In this document: piece by piece, positions 1 to 34,038 of the stretch
How positions within the stretch are numbered: position 1 is the first letter of the stretch
Layout of the letters: the number at the start of each line of letters is the position of its first letter
Origin: Pempheris klunzingeri
Taxonomy: Eukaryota; Chordata; Actinopteri; Acropomatiformes; Pempheridae
Reading direction: 5' to 3'
Assembly: GCF_042242105.1 (NCBI RefSeq)
Contig: NC_092016.1
Span: 6,772,501-6,836,500 of the forward strand
Length of the DNA stretch: 64,000 nucleotides
The notes under the pieces: generated by a model
Told to the model about the DNA's origin: nothing
Database searches by the model: none
What the model saw: the letters and a program-made list of their open reading frames with translations, nothing else
Made by a program: the position numbers and the translations under genes

Positions 1-2430
1 ACGGTGCTCCTCCACTTAATTAGGAGCTGTGGAGGGAAACTGCAGCAATATATTTTGGTTTTTGCACTTCATAGTTTACGCTCCCTGCCTCCAGTGATTA
101 TTTTTCTCCTATGTGGTCAGACAGTCCTGAGGAACAGAAACACTTCTAGACCATTTTGCCAGTTCTTCCCTACCTCTCTATTGACCAATCATTACACTAG
201 AGTTTATCTAGAAAGAGGTTATCAATGTGCGCTAATGCACATTATAGCAAACATATAAAAATGTATGGAGAACAAAAAAGATTTCTGTTTGCTCAACATA
301 TATTATTCTTTGCACAATAATGTCTCCCCAAATGTAATATATGCGCATGCCAAAATTATTTTTCTATGTTCAAAACATCCTTTCACATGCTCAGAATTAG
401 GACTGAAATATCATTGCACATTACATTAGAACAATATACATATATGCCAAATTTATAGAAAACATGTTTTGGATTCTCATGCTCCTCCAGAGAATAAACC
501 GCTTTAAATTGAAATGACTCCATGATCTTTCCTCTCGTGCCACTCTCGGGACAAACTTTGCATTTTTAGCTCCACTACTGAGGCTCTAAGAATAGCTAAA
601 TAGGATGTTGTTTGTTCCGTCCAACACTGTCATCTGTAAACACACATAAAAAGTACAGTGCAACTCGGTTTAGGCCTCAGTCTGCCTCAAAAAGTTCTTA
701 TTGGACTATAAAGCAGACTAGTTCATTTGAAACCTACCAAGGCCTTTATACTATATCACTCTCAAGCACACTGATTATATCTGGTTCATTTCCAGGTTTC
801 ACTGGAGTCCTGATTATGCTCACGTGTGGTTTTCAGGCTGCGGTCTCTCTGCTGCATTTTCCAGATGTGATTTTATGGTTTTATTAACACCAACGTTCAG
901 GCATTTCACTGCTGCAGCAACGACAAGCTGTGTTTCCCATTTGACTTTCACATTTTAGTCATTAAGCCAGTCTGTCCTCTCATCTGTCCATCGGTCAAAT
1001 GTTTTATCCAGCAGTGGACGAAGTACTCAGAAGATTGTAGAAATACTAGTTCAAGTAAAAGCCTTGCATTCAAAATGTCATTCTTCTGCATTTAAAAAAA
1101 AAATTCTTATGCATTTACATTTTTTTTCTTATGCAGTATGGCTCATTTCATAGATAGATTAGATCAATGCACATATCACTTTAATGTTGCAGCTGGTAAA
1201 GGTGGAGATTAGATACTCGCCACCAACAGTTTTAATCCTCACACACTTTCTCAGATTTTACTGTTGTTCAGAAATTCACACTTTGGCCTAAAGGTGGTGT
1301 TTAACGTTGATAACAAATTGTCACAACTCGTGTTACCATGTCACTGACTTGACTAAAGAATTATTCATGTGTTACGTAATCTATTCATTTTTCTTTGACT
1401 CAATGTAAGTGCCCATAGCCCAGCGTTTAAGTCAGAAGTGTTTTCAGCTGCACTTCCTCTAATCGCCACGAGATACTGATTTTTCATTGTTTGGTTCTCA
1501 GCAGTTAATTTAAACTTTTCACACGTGCAGCTCGTGGTCATTTTAGAAATCACTCAACTGACCATTCGCCAAACCCCTCCTTCAAACAGCAATCAAATCC
1601 AATCATAGCCCCGCGACCATAACCATAAAAGGTCTGTCGAGCGTTTCTCTACATGCATAAACAGTATGAAAGGAGCTCTCAAGTACAAGGACAGAGATGT
1701 AAGAAATTGGCTAAACTGTGTGTGTATCTGCTTCAACATAGGCTGGCAGTGTTAGCATGTGTCCATGTGGGAGCGTAGGTACTAATACAGTTTCAAGTAA
1801 CGTCCACCAGGCTTAGAATCAGTGTTAAAATCTTTCACTTCAACCCAAGCTTGAAATAAATTTCATTCAAATATCATCAATGTCAGAATGTCATGACAAT
1901 CCTGCTAAAGATCATCGAACCAAGAAATGGCAGGAGCACAAATTTTAAAAACTGTGCTCATTTTTTTTCTTAATGGATGTAGATATTTAAAGACCTGCAG
2001 GGCCTGTGATAACCAAATCTGCCATTTATGGTTTGTTATGATGAAGACAACATACCTTCCTGTCCCTGCTGACTGTGCTGAGGATCAAGGCCTTCTGTTG
2101 GACTATTTCCTCGTCTTTTGTGTTTTAAACCTAAGATGTAGAAGCTGTTCAGCTGACACGCTGATGAATTGTCTCTCTGTCACTGTCCCCCCTCTCTCGG
2201 GTCCCTGGCTGATCTCGGGGCAGAGATGCCCCACTATTGTTAGTTTGGCCCCTCCTCATCTGTGCCCAACAGGACTCTCATTTACTGGACCAAGCAGCAG
2301 ATGAAGTCCTGGACAGTAGACAGACCGGAGCACATTCTAGGGTCTAAAGATCTATTGTTTACTACAATTACCTGGGGCTTTTACCTCCACAGCAAAAAGA
2401 AAAAAACAACCAGGCATTCTTAGCAACGAA

Positions 2431-2560
2431 CACCAAAATGCAGCTGAGGTTGATGGGTATGTTAAATTTATGGTGGTGCAACCGGAAAGGTCATGGGGTC
2501 ACCAATGGCTTCAGGATTCATTGTCTGGAAACTATCTTAACAAGCACAAAACTAGAAACC
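2431..2560 (+). repeat. Fragment of abundant teleost repeat (family A)
   Basis: The stretch contains degraded phrases of a repeat seen at about ten places in this window: 'cagctgaggttgatgggta', then 'tggtggtgca...aaggtcatggggtcaccaa', then 'aggattcat.gtctgg'. The better copy is at 5985-6650. Family name not known to me. Confidence 0.5.
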
Positions 2561-2718
2561 AAAAATAGTCTCAAAATGTTAATTGTTCTGGATTTTCTTA
2601 AGTAAAGTTAAATGTTCCATCATGCTGTATTTACATTTTATCTCTAAATACGATGAACAAAATGGTGTTTTCAAGTCTTCATCATGTTGTCTGCAAAAAA
2701 AAACATTCTAAAAATGTT

Positions 2719-2830
2719 TTTAGACTTTAGACTTTTCTTTATTGATCCCCCATAGGGGGAAATTCACATGTTACAGCAGCAACAATAGAAAAAAAAGAGT
2801 AAAGAAAACAACAGTAGAAAATAAGCAATA
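2719..2830 (-). repeat. LINE-type 3' tail fragment
   Basis: Read on the minus strand, the block ends in a CAATAAAG-like signal followed by short tandem 'TCTAAAG' units, with 'gaatttccccctatggggga' just upstream. This is the usual look of truncated 3' ends of teleost LINE-like repeats. Two other fragments in the window (7845-8110 and 21890-21990) have the same architecture and orientation. Confidence 0.5.
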
Positions 2831-4104
2831 GCAAATAAATATGTGTTGTAATGATAAATAGATATTTACACTATGGACATAAAAAGTATGGACAGGAATA
2901 TGAAATTTACCCTTTGAATATAACCAACAAAGTGTTCAATTGCTGATTCCCGACACTGTAGTGACCCTAGGAAAGGTGTCCAAGCTTTTATCACACATCT
3001 GTATCCTTCCAGCTGAGAAAACAGTTCACCTCTGCATCAGCAGTATAGAAATGTCCGGAATCATCAGTTTACGTCCGCACCAACAGACAGACCTGACACA
3101 AAGTTGTCTTTGTATAATACTTCCTAATAGCCGTCACGCAATATCACCTGAACCTAAAAGCTGGGTAGCTTACATAAACTGCAGATACAATCAAAGTACA
3201 TTCCTTCATTTTAAGACCTTCCTGGACAAACAACTGTGCAGAAACTGCCCTGAAGAAGAGTTCAGCCCTATTTAGTTTCAGTTGGAGGCAAGGGAGAGGT
3301 TTAACAAAGCATTGTGAGATAGCAAGCAACACGGGACTGCACAAAAAAAGAGAGTGGTTGAAAATTGAAAATGTTAACTTGACAAATAAGGGTCAAATTG
3401 ACAAGGACGTTTCACAGTAATGTGCAGAGAACTGACAGAAAAAGTGAAGACACGATGTAACAGAAACATTTGTGAGGATCATTATTGTAGTTTCTGTGAT
3501 TTTCTGGGCTTTCAGGGGTTACCTCGCTGTGTATGTCTCAGACCTCCAAGTGTACCGACACAAGCAAAACAGAAGTTCTGTTTGGTTAGAAGGTCACACA
3601 GACTGTCAGAGTTGTAGGCTGCTAATTGATACATTTGCTTAAGAGCAAAGCTACTTGACAGAGAGTGAGTGTTGAGATTCCCAAAGCAACAAGTGAGAGG
3701 TGGCAGCAGTGGTGTCATGTGATTTCTACACTTCACTGTAACTAGTAGATTTCAGTAAAATGCTATGTGGCGCCAAGTTGGGACAAGAGCAAACTGCTTC
3801 ACAAGACATTGTGGGATTCTGGGTAAAAAATGTATTTTAGTTCTGTTAATGCGTAATATTGACAGAATAACACATCAGGTTGATTTTCGGCATTTTAACA
3901 CCACATTGTTACCCGTTAACGCAACAAAAATAGAATGAAAACAATTCTGAACAAGGGCAGTCGCACGCATTCATACTCATTATTTCAGTGTAAATAAGTG
4001 CTTTCGATGAGCGCATATCACTGATGCAGCCTTCCTCATGAAGAAATTTGACTGCCTTGAAATATATGAAGAGCCCAGCAGTTCAAATACACATGATTTT
4101 TCAA

Positions 4105-4190
4105 AAGGCAAGCACTGGGAGAGCATGCAAACTCCATACAGAGAGGCCCCAAGTTCAAATCAAAAACCAACCACCCTGCTGCCCCCATTT
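4105..4190. repeat. Short interspersed repeat fragment
   Basis: Contains 'gagagcatgcaaactccata' followed by 'cagagaggccccaagttcaa', a degraded version of a repeat phrase (heading-like 'gcaaactccacacagaaaggcccc') widespread in vertebrate and especially fish genomes. Only the core survives. Confidence 0.45.
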
Positions 4191-5984
4191 TAATTGTGTT
4201 AACACATAAAACTATTAACAGTTAACGCAGCCAAACTCGTCATGCAAACACACACTTTGATCGTGTTTAAACACAATAATTCTAAGACACTGTTTGCTCA
4301 AATGGCCTTCCGTAGGTCACTGGTTCATCTTTATACATACACAGATCAGACTGGCCGCAGACACACAGACAAACTGTATCAGAGGCTCGGTTTCGTGCAG
4401 AGCAGTGGAGGTGCAGCAGTTCCTGTCAGCTGCAGAAATATTGGATATGCTGAGCAGAGCGGGTGGATGTTAGTTCTGGACACGCAGAGCTGGAGGAATA
4501 AGGGAAAGGGAGGTTTCCATGAAGCTTTGTCATCAGTTCGAAGTGTTTACACAGAACGAGCTTGCACGCAAGCTTTCGGGCCTCATTCACACCTGCATTA
4601 AGGTGGTGCGTTTGAGCTGATCAGCACTTCTACGCATAAAACTTGTAATCTGATCAATCTATCCAAACATACTTTGTAGGTGTTTGTTCACAGTAAAACC
4701 ATGTAAATGTGCCTGAAATACACACTTTTGAGCCACACTAATGGAACTTTGTGTTTTTATTGATCTGTTTTTGTTTTAGCTGCTTTACTGGAGTCTGTAT
4801 GCACTTCAAATTATCTGTAACTTTTGTGCGTGTTCAGTGTTTGTCTCCTTGTCCAGACTGAAAGGTAGACACATTATTGTTTAAATAGGGCGGCAAGGGA
4901 GCAAATTATAGTGCTGGACTCATCTCTACCCACCAAAAAGTACAGAGTAAAGAATGAAAAAGAAGGCTGTGCACTTTCTCACCTCCACACACCTGAACAA
5001 TCACTGTGTCAAGTGGTCATGGATTGTCTGATCTGTGAATTAACTTGAGGACAGGAAACGCAGACAGACAGACAGACATAGACATGATGACCATCATGCC
5101 GCTCTGCAGCACTTTTGATTAGATTACACGGGCAGACTGAGAGAAAAGAGCTAAGGTTATGTCTGGGACACAGAGCAGGATTCTGGGAAGAGTGTGATTA
5201 CTGACGCTCCTCACATTTATCTGAACATTTTTGTTCAATTGATGGGTGGCTTTCAGCCCATGTTAGGTGGACCGTAGGTGATTCGATCATGTTCCTGCCC
5301 TGTGTGCAGTTTGCAGTGTGTGACATCTGAGTTTCTAACGCCATCCGGTGGTGCCATCAGTGAAATGCATTAATTTACAGAGACGATGAAAACCAAATTC
5401 CTCCAGACACATGATTTATGCAAGTTTATAAAGAGTTTCAGCTTCTGTTGAAGAAGCAGCTCTCTATATAATTTCTCTCTTTTTCTGTATCCAAAAACAA
5501 CAAGGTTGTCATTTGAGATTGTTGAAAAGAAAACAGAAATCCACCAGCTGAAAAAAACAAAGTGAAGAAAAGTAAAGGGAGAAATAGCTGCTTGAAGACT
5601 GACTGAGGAGGATCTGTTTTCCTTGGTGTAGATCAAATGTCTGATTCACCTAAAGATTACAAACCTGAGAAATGTCTGAGATCATCAACAAATCCATTTC
5701 AGTCTTGCAGGGTCTGTTCTGCTGGAAATATCTGCTGAAAACAACAACTCCCTCCCCCACTACCCCTCACCATCTGTTCAAATTAAGATAATCACTGTCG
5801 TCTCTCTGCTCACAGGTGTGTGTAAAAAAAAAAAAAAGATAAAATATGTTGGAAATAGATTCACTCATGAGGAAAAAGCTCTGTTGCTGTGTTTCAAGGG
5901 GCATCAGCAATGACATTTTATTGGTTTGTAGAGTCTACTGATTTTTTTACATTAGTATTAGCATTACGATTTCACAATTTAAAA

Positions 5985-6650
5985 TGCCAGTGTGACCAGG
6001 CCTTAATCGACAGCCAGTTAGCTAGACTGTATGTAGGCAACGGTGCTTTGAGCTAAATGCTGATGTCAGTATGCTATGCCAACTATGCCAACATGCTGCT
6101 ATCTACAAGGATGAGTGTTTGCCCTGTTCACCACCTCAGTTTAACACGCTAGCATGCTAACATGTGCTACTTAGCAGCACTAAAGACAAACGACAGTTGA
6201 AAGTGATGCGGGGAATGCCATTAGTTTTGAAGGTATTTGGTCAGAAGCCAAAGTGTTTTACACAATTGAATTTAGATTTGATTATGGTGCTTGATGAAAG
6301 GTGAGGAGATCATAAAAGATATAAAAATGTATGTACAAGTCATCCTGAGGGTCCCTTGAATTCCACAAATGTCAACCTCATAGTGGTGATAAAGGAAAGG
6401 TCAGGGGATCATTAAAGCCATTAGGAAGCATCACCTGAGCACCATGGATATCTGCACCAAATGTTCGGTTAATTCATCCTGTGGATGTTAAGACGCTCAG
6501 ATAAAACTTTGGCCTGATGGTGTGCTAGATGAAAAACCAGGGGATAACCAAAGCTATTAGAATTCACCATCTGGGGACAATCAAATGTCATAACAATCCA
6601 TCCTACAGTTGTTAAGATACTTCAGTCTGGACCAAACCAAACGCAACAGA
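5985..6650 (+). repeat. Long copy of repeat family A
   Basis: Begins with GCTAA/ATGCTAACATG-type tandem words ('acgctagcatgctaacatg'), then a block on 'ggaatgccattagttttgaa', 'aggtatttggtcagaagcca', and repeated modules of the kind 'gatgaaaggtgaggagatca' and 'caatccatcctacagttgtt'. The module occurs in imperfect tandem within the element. It is the longest family A copy in the window and non-coding. Confidence 0.6.
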
Positions 6651-7844
6651 CTTTGCCATCCCCATGTTAGTCATGCGAAATCTCCCAGCAGCTACTGACC
6701 AGACATGCCATGGCACCTGGTCCTGGGTCCACTCCTGCTCTCCAGACAATGAACCCTTAACATTTTAAAGACTGAGTGAACTTTCCTCAAGCCAATCTTT
6801 ACACCCTTATCTTTGCTGCAAGCAAGGCTCTAAGAATAGATGAATGTCCAGGATGTTGTTGCTGTCCGGCTCTTTCAGACCGTCTGTCATGAACACTGCA
6901 GCCCCTCTGAGGCACTGGCAGGATGTCACTCTCGTAACAATGCAGGTTCTGTGACAGTTGTGAATGATCTTTTAACTCCTCTTGTTTGGCCTCTGCTCTG
7001 TGTTTCATACAGCAGAGTGTGGAAGCAGCTGGTCTACAGATTAGTTTTGGTGTTAATGCTGCTGACGGGCTTTAACCCTGCAGCAGGTGGGCGGGACCTG
7101 TGGGATGCCGACCTCCGTCGACATCTATCCATCTGCCACCGTCGTCTTCACAACCGGAGCAGGGCAGCAGCTTGTTGCTTCATTAATGCAGACATGAGTT
7201 CATGTCTTGTAGTTCTAAGTTGAGGTTGGAGATACCATGAGAAATTATTCAAACACGCTCACCAACGGGATTTGTTAGCAATTTAGAGGGAGAGAAGCAA
7301 CTGTTGGTGATCTGGCCGGTAGTTGTTGATCTTGTTCTGAACCAACGTGATGGATGCAGTAACAGATTTACATCACCATCAGTATTCATTTACTCAAGCA
7401 CCAAATCAGTTACTGCAGACTTAAAGGCTTTTTACTCTCTGTTTTAGACTCTGTTTTGCATTTGGGAGCAATGGTACAATATCATTATTCAATTTTATCA
7501 TATTATCTTATTCAGTAAAGAAATTAGTTTTCCTGAACTGTAAACTACAAAAGAAATGCATATATATATATATATGAGATCTTTTCCTATAAGGGCTTTA
7601 GAAATATACACTTAAGAGCACCATTTAAGCATATTGTATAATAAATACTGGTATTGAGCTAATAATGACGTAGGCCTATGTGGTGATGATTGTCATATTT
7701 CATTAAGTCAAACAGTCTATTTTTGAATGTAATCAATACATTATAAATATCTTATATAATTCTATGTTGCAGTATATTTTCTGGGGAAATTTAGCATTAT
7801 TTCTATTATTTATGTGGTATAAACTATGAATATTGTATTACTTT

Positions 7845-8110
7845 CAGAATCAGAATCAGCTTTTATTTCTACCAATTTACTGGCCAAGTGTGTGAACAAG
7901 AACAACAAAGATGAACAAAGTAAACACACATTTAACTTAAGCAAAAAAATAAACATTTAAGGTCAATGTACAATGTAAATATGTAAATATAAAAGTATAC
8001 ATGTAAAGAAAACTGACAAAGAGTGTGAAGAAGACAGTAACGCAATGATGCAGAGTGCAAAGATGCTGTAATAATATAACAGGCATCATATTTACAAAAT
8101 TCATCCATGT
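7845..8110 (-). repeat. LINE-type 3' tail fragment with GATTCT tail
   Basis: Plus strand starts 'cagaatcagaatcagctttt', i.e. on the minus strand an AATAAAAGC signal followed by tandem GATTCT units. The remainder ('ggccaagtgtgtgaacaaga' and 'aaagaaaactgacaaagagt') resembles a well-spread teleost repeat tail. Lies directly left of the wasl promoter. Confidence 0.55.
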
Positions 8111-8159
8111 AATCAAGCTTTTATAAATTATTGATGACATCTTATTTACATTTTTTACG

Positions 8160-8788
8160 TCCACCATCTTGGCTCCTCCCCCGTGCTACGTCACCCGCTT
8201 TCCCTCCGCAGAGCTGCATTCCTGCTGCCAAATCGGACTGAACCACTTCATGTTAGCAACAGCATTTTAGTTTTACAGTGGACCAAAAATACATGTCACG
8301 CAGTTTTAACTTAGAATTAGTCGTAGATATTATCTGTCTGTGTGTATCTTTGCAGATTTTTATCATGTTATCCATATAAGAGTGGATAATTATAGAGTTT
8401 GTCCAAACCAACACCCCCTCTCCGCCGTCTTTAAAGTGGTCTGCTCCGTCTTGCTGCCATGTTGGATGTACGCATCGCTGCTGCAGCTGCAGGAGTTTTC
8501 GAATGAAAGTTGGGCGTTTGTGCGCGTACAGACACACAGCGAGGCCGTAATCTTTTATTTAGAGCCAAACGAAGAAGTTACGGTTCTTTCCTGAGCAGCA
8601 GAAAGCCTGGAAAACATCCTCCCGGTCCTCCTCCGCCCTCCAGCCCGGAGTCGGACTCAGCGGAGATGATCCGGTTGCAGGCCACAGCAACCGGAGCCCG
8701 CATGGATTTTCTGTAATTAGTCGTGTTTGCTGAGTCCGTCCAGGGATAACTGCATCGTTTTGGGGGTTAACTAGAAGAATTAGGAGCC
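8160..8788 (+). promoter_or_regulatory. wasl: Probable wasl promoter and 5' leader
   Basis: Base composition changes here from AT-rich to GC-richer with CpGs. Visible elements: a YY1-like 'ccatcttgg' and GC-box-like 'ctcctccccc' near 8162-8182, and a CRE half-site 'acgtcac' near 8187. The proximal 250 bases look like a leader and contain a small upstream frame (8666-8716, 16 codons plus stop) that ends 72 bases before the wasl ATG. No TATA box is evident, as is common for housekeeping genes. The transcription start is not determined. Confidence 0.4.
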
Positions 8789-31460
<22,672 letters not shown>

Positions 31461-32366
31461 TGAAGATTTCTCTCTTCTCTCCTCCTCCCTCGCACCTACC
31501 GCTGACACTAAAGTATCTTCTAAAAAAATCTTCCAGCATCTGACTAAAATTGTAATGTAAATGTTGTATGAATTGGCTGTATATTTATTTTTGCCTTTTT
31601 GCTTTTTGTTTTTTATGACTATTCTAATTAATCTGTGCAATACCTCATCCGTTAAATCTGTAACGTTCGTCACACATCGTTCAAGACACTTTCCCCGGGA
31701 CATCCTGTCATTAGAAAGCACTTAACGCCGCCATCAGCACAACGTGACGACGCAGTCGGCGACTTTTTAGTAACAGTAATCAATAATATAAAACACTAGC
31801 TGCTCCACTGAGAGAAATCTGAGTCAGAGTCTTGATGTGCTCTTTGGGAAATCTTTTGTTGTGTTTAGTTCTTCGTGTTTTCATTCCTCATCAAAGAAAC
31901 TGAAAAGGGAGACGTACGTGTGACCAAACAGGCAGGATCCTCTTTGTGTTTGACAGTGGTTGGTTTAAATGCGAGATAACACTATTTTCTTACCGTGCTT
32001 CTTTTCGTACCTCCGAGTTTCCTAATAAATCGTAGTTTAGTTGTTATTTTTTCATGAATCCTTTGACCAAAATGCGGCGGCTCCGTCGCCTCATGTGGAT
32101 TTTCGACTTTTTATTTTTTATGAAATTAAAGCCGTTTATTTGCACACAGTTTATATGATAGTTCAGTTTTTGTGTTTTTCGGGTGTGCGTGTCAAATAAT
32201 TTTTATTTTATTTCAAGCAGGTTACAGTGACGATGGACACTTTTAAGAGCGAAAGGTTTTGCGACATGGTGACCTTTAAATGGGACTACAAACATGACTG
32301 ACGATGCTTCAGTTGGTGACTTTCTTTGGCTTGATACAAAAACATTTCTACACACATTAATTCTCT

Positions 32367-32403
<37 letters not shown>

Positions 32404-32915
32404 TGTGGCATTTGTGAAACGATGGAAGTTTTGTTCTTAATGTCTGGTTGGTTGTTTTTGTTGTGGCATCATTCTGTTATTTCCTGCAGAAGGAAACTTA
32501 ATCAGCGCTCTGGTCAGTATTTCAAGCAAATCTCACATCACGCAAAAAAACAAGAAGATAGAAAACTCATTCATCCTCCATTCTTCACTTAACAAACTAT
32601 AATTTTATGCAATGCGACTGTAAATGCCTCCTTATGGAGAATAATAAAAAAAGCAAATAATAATGAACCAAATGTGGCATTTGCAAGCAGCTTGTGGGTT
32701 TGGCGATGCCTGTGAAACTCTGTCTGAAAACGGTGTAAAGAAATAACCGACGCTCGTTTTAACTGTTGGTCTTAGAGTTTTTACCGTCCTCCGGAGAGGC
32801 TTAATGCTGCATCGAGAAGCGGAGATACTGACAGCAAACCTGTGAAAAGGGGTGGGGGGGGCAATGAGAATACTAAATTGTATACTTAAATAAATGTTAA
32901 TATTTACAGAGAAAT
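31461..32915 (+). other. wasl: wasl 3' UTR and candidate polyadenylation sites
   Basis: Follows the TAA at 31458-31460. Candidate signals: AATAAA at 32024-32029, ATTAAA at 32125-32130 and AATAAA at 32889-32894, the last followed by a T/GT-rich stretch. A 28-base CA repeat (32371-32398) lies inside. Which site is used cannot be decided from sequence. Confidence 0.5.
32371..32398. repeat. (CA)14 microsatellite in the wasl 3' UTR
   Basis: Uninterrupted CA dinucleotides, in CA orientation on the transcribed strand. Confidence 0.9.
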
Positions 32916-33429
32916 CTGTGTCTTGCTCTTTGTCAGTGTTTGGTTCAGAGGGCATGTTTGACTTCACTGAACAGTTCCCATCAAGATTTAAGATTCCCTT
33001 TATTCTAGACCTAGAAATGTGGACTTCTATTCCATTTAAGTAGCCATTCACCCCAAAGTATGTGAGCTGTTTGCAGAAACTGCACTCTGTAAACACGGAG
33101 AACATAGTGTTTAACAACTTATAAAGAAGTGCTCTGTGTTTGCATGCAAGTCTTTGAAACCACTAGAAAACGATGGGCCAGCACTAATAATAGTAAGCAC
33201 AATAAGTACAACGACAACCCCATATTGTGAAGTAGGAGGCAGCAGGTAAGGTAGCGGTAACTAGTGAGAGCAGGTAAGTGATGTGTTCATATATAAAGCT
33301 AACGTGAAGACTAATGTGACGTCTGACGGTCATATGTCTGTTTTGAGTATTTGTGTTCTAGCCCTGCGCAGAGGAAGGCAGCATGAGTCGGCTGGTTGGT
33401 GCGTATGTGGATTTATGTCATTTATGATG

Positions 33430-33576
33430 CATGTTTACTGACATTTGTGGTCCCCTGAGGATGAATCCCAAAGATGTTAGTAATCCCCTGTTGTAGCGCC
33501 ACTGTGAGGGTCTGTGTGAAAAGTCAACAATTAATTGTTTGGTGACCCCTGAACTTCTCCAAGACCTAATGGCTAT
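33430..33576. repeat. Repeat family A fragment, target of the BEL/Pao insertion
   Basis: Contains 'gacatttgtggtcccctgag', 'gatgaatcccaaagatgtta' and later 'ggtgacccctgaacttctcc', all degraded phrases of family A. The retrotransposon begins right after it. Confidence 0.45.
33572..33576. other. Target site duplication, left copy (GCTAT)
   Basis: GCTAT abuts the 5' LTR and is repeated immediately after the 3' LTR at 40233-40237. Five-base duplications are usual for BEL/Pao integrases. Confidence 0.8.
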
Positions 33577-33970
33577 TATTCTGTCCCTCATATCAGTTCA
33601 GAGAGTTTGTTATAAGACAGTTCATAGTTTTTTTGTCCAATAATTAATCTAGCAAATGTGTCTTTATTGGGAATACATTGACCGTGGTAAGCGCTGCCAC
33701 CTAGTGGTCATATAGCGGAAGTAGCGAGTGCGTGCGCTTGAGAGACTGAAACGTCATGGAAGGAAAGTTCTGGGGTGTCCGTTGACTCATTCAGCCGTTA
33801 CCCCTTGAAATGGCATAATCTTTTTACAAAAAAGAAAAAGGGAATAATACAAATGGTACATCAGTAAAGCATCTGAAGAATGTTACACGGTCTCCTGAGT
33901 GCTTACTGAAGCCATTTATGTTTAGCTCGCTGCATAGGCTGAATAGTCACATTTAGCTGAGGGCAGAAGA
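33577..33970 (+). repeat. 5' LTR of the BEL/Pao element
   Basis: Starts TATTCTGTCCC and ends GGGCAGAAGA. Identical to the 3' LTR except for seven rather than six T in the run near 33627. The LTR would carry the promoter and polyadenylation signals. No canonical TG...CA ends are seen; the boundaries are set by the target duplication and by the adjacent polypurine tract in the 3' copy. Confidence 0.9.
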
Positions 33971-34038
33971 GTAAAAAGATTGTCTACACTTCAAGTGCAT
34001 CGTCGGGGTCCTGAGACACCACTCCAGCGACAGCAGAC

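Larger units (their letters stand above)
1..8159. other. Intergenic region left of wasl
   Basis: No coding exon could be supported here. Open frames are short, lack family signatures and do not join through splice sites. The region carries degraded interspersed repeats (listed separately near 2.4, 2.7, 4.1, 6.0-6.6 and 7.8-8.1 kb), a short TA run near 7560 and AT-rich single-copy-looking DNA. No upstream neighbour gene reaches into the window. Confidence 0.6.

Noticed and set aside
4242-4601. 119-codon plus-strand frame in the left intergenic region
   Set aside because: No recognisable domain, and no neighbouring exon joins it in frame.
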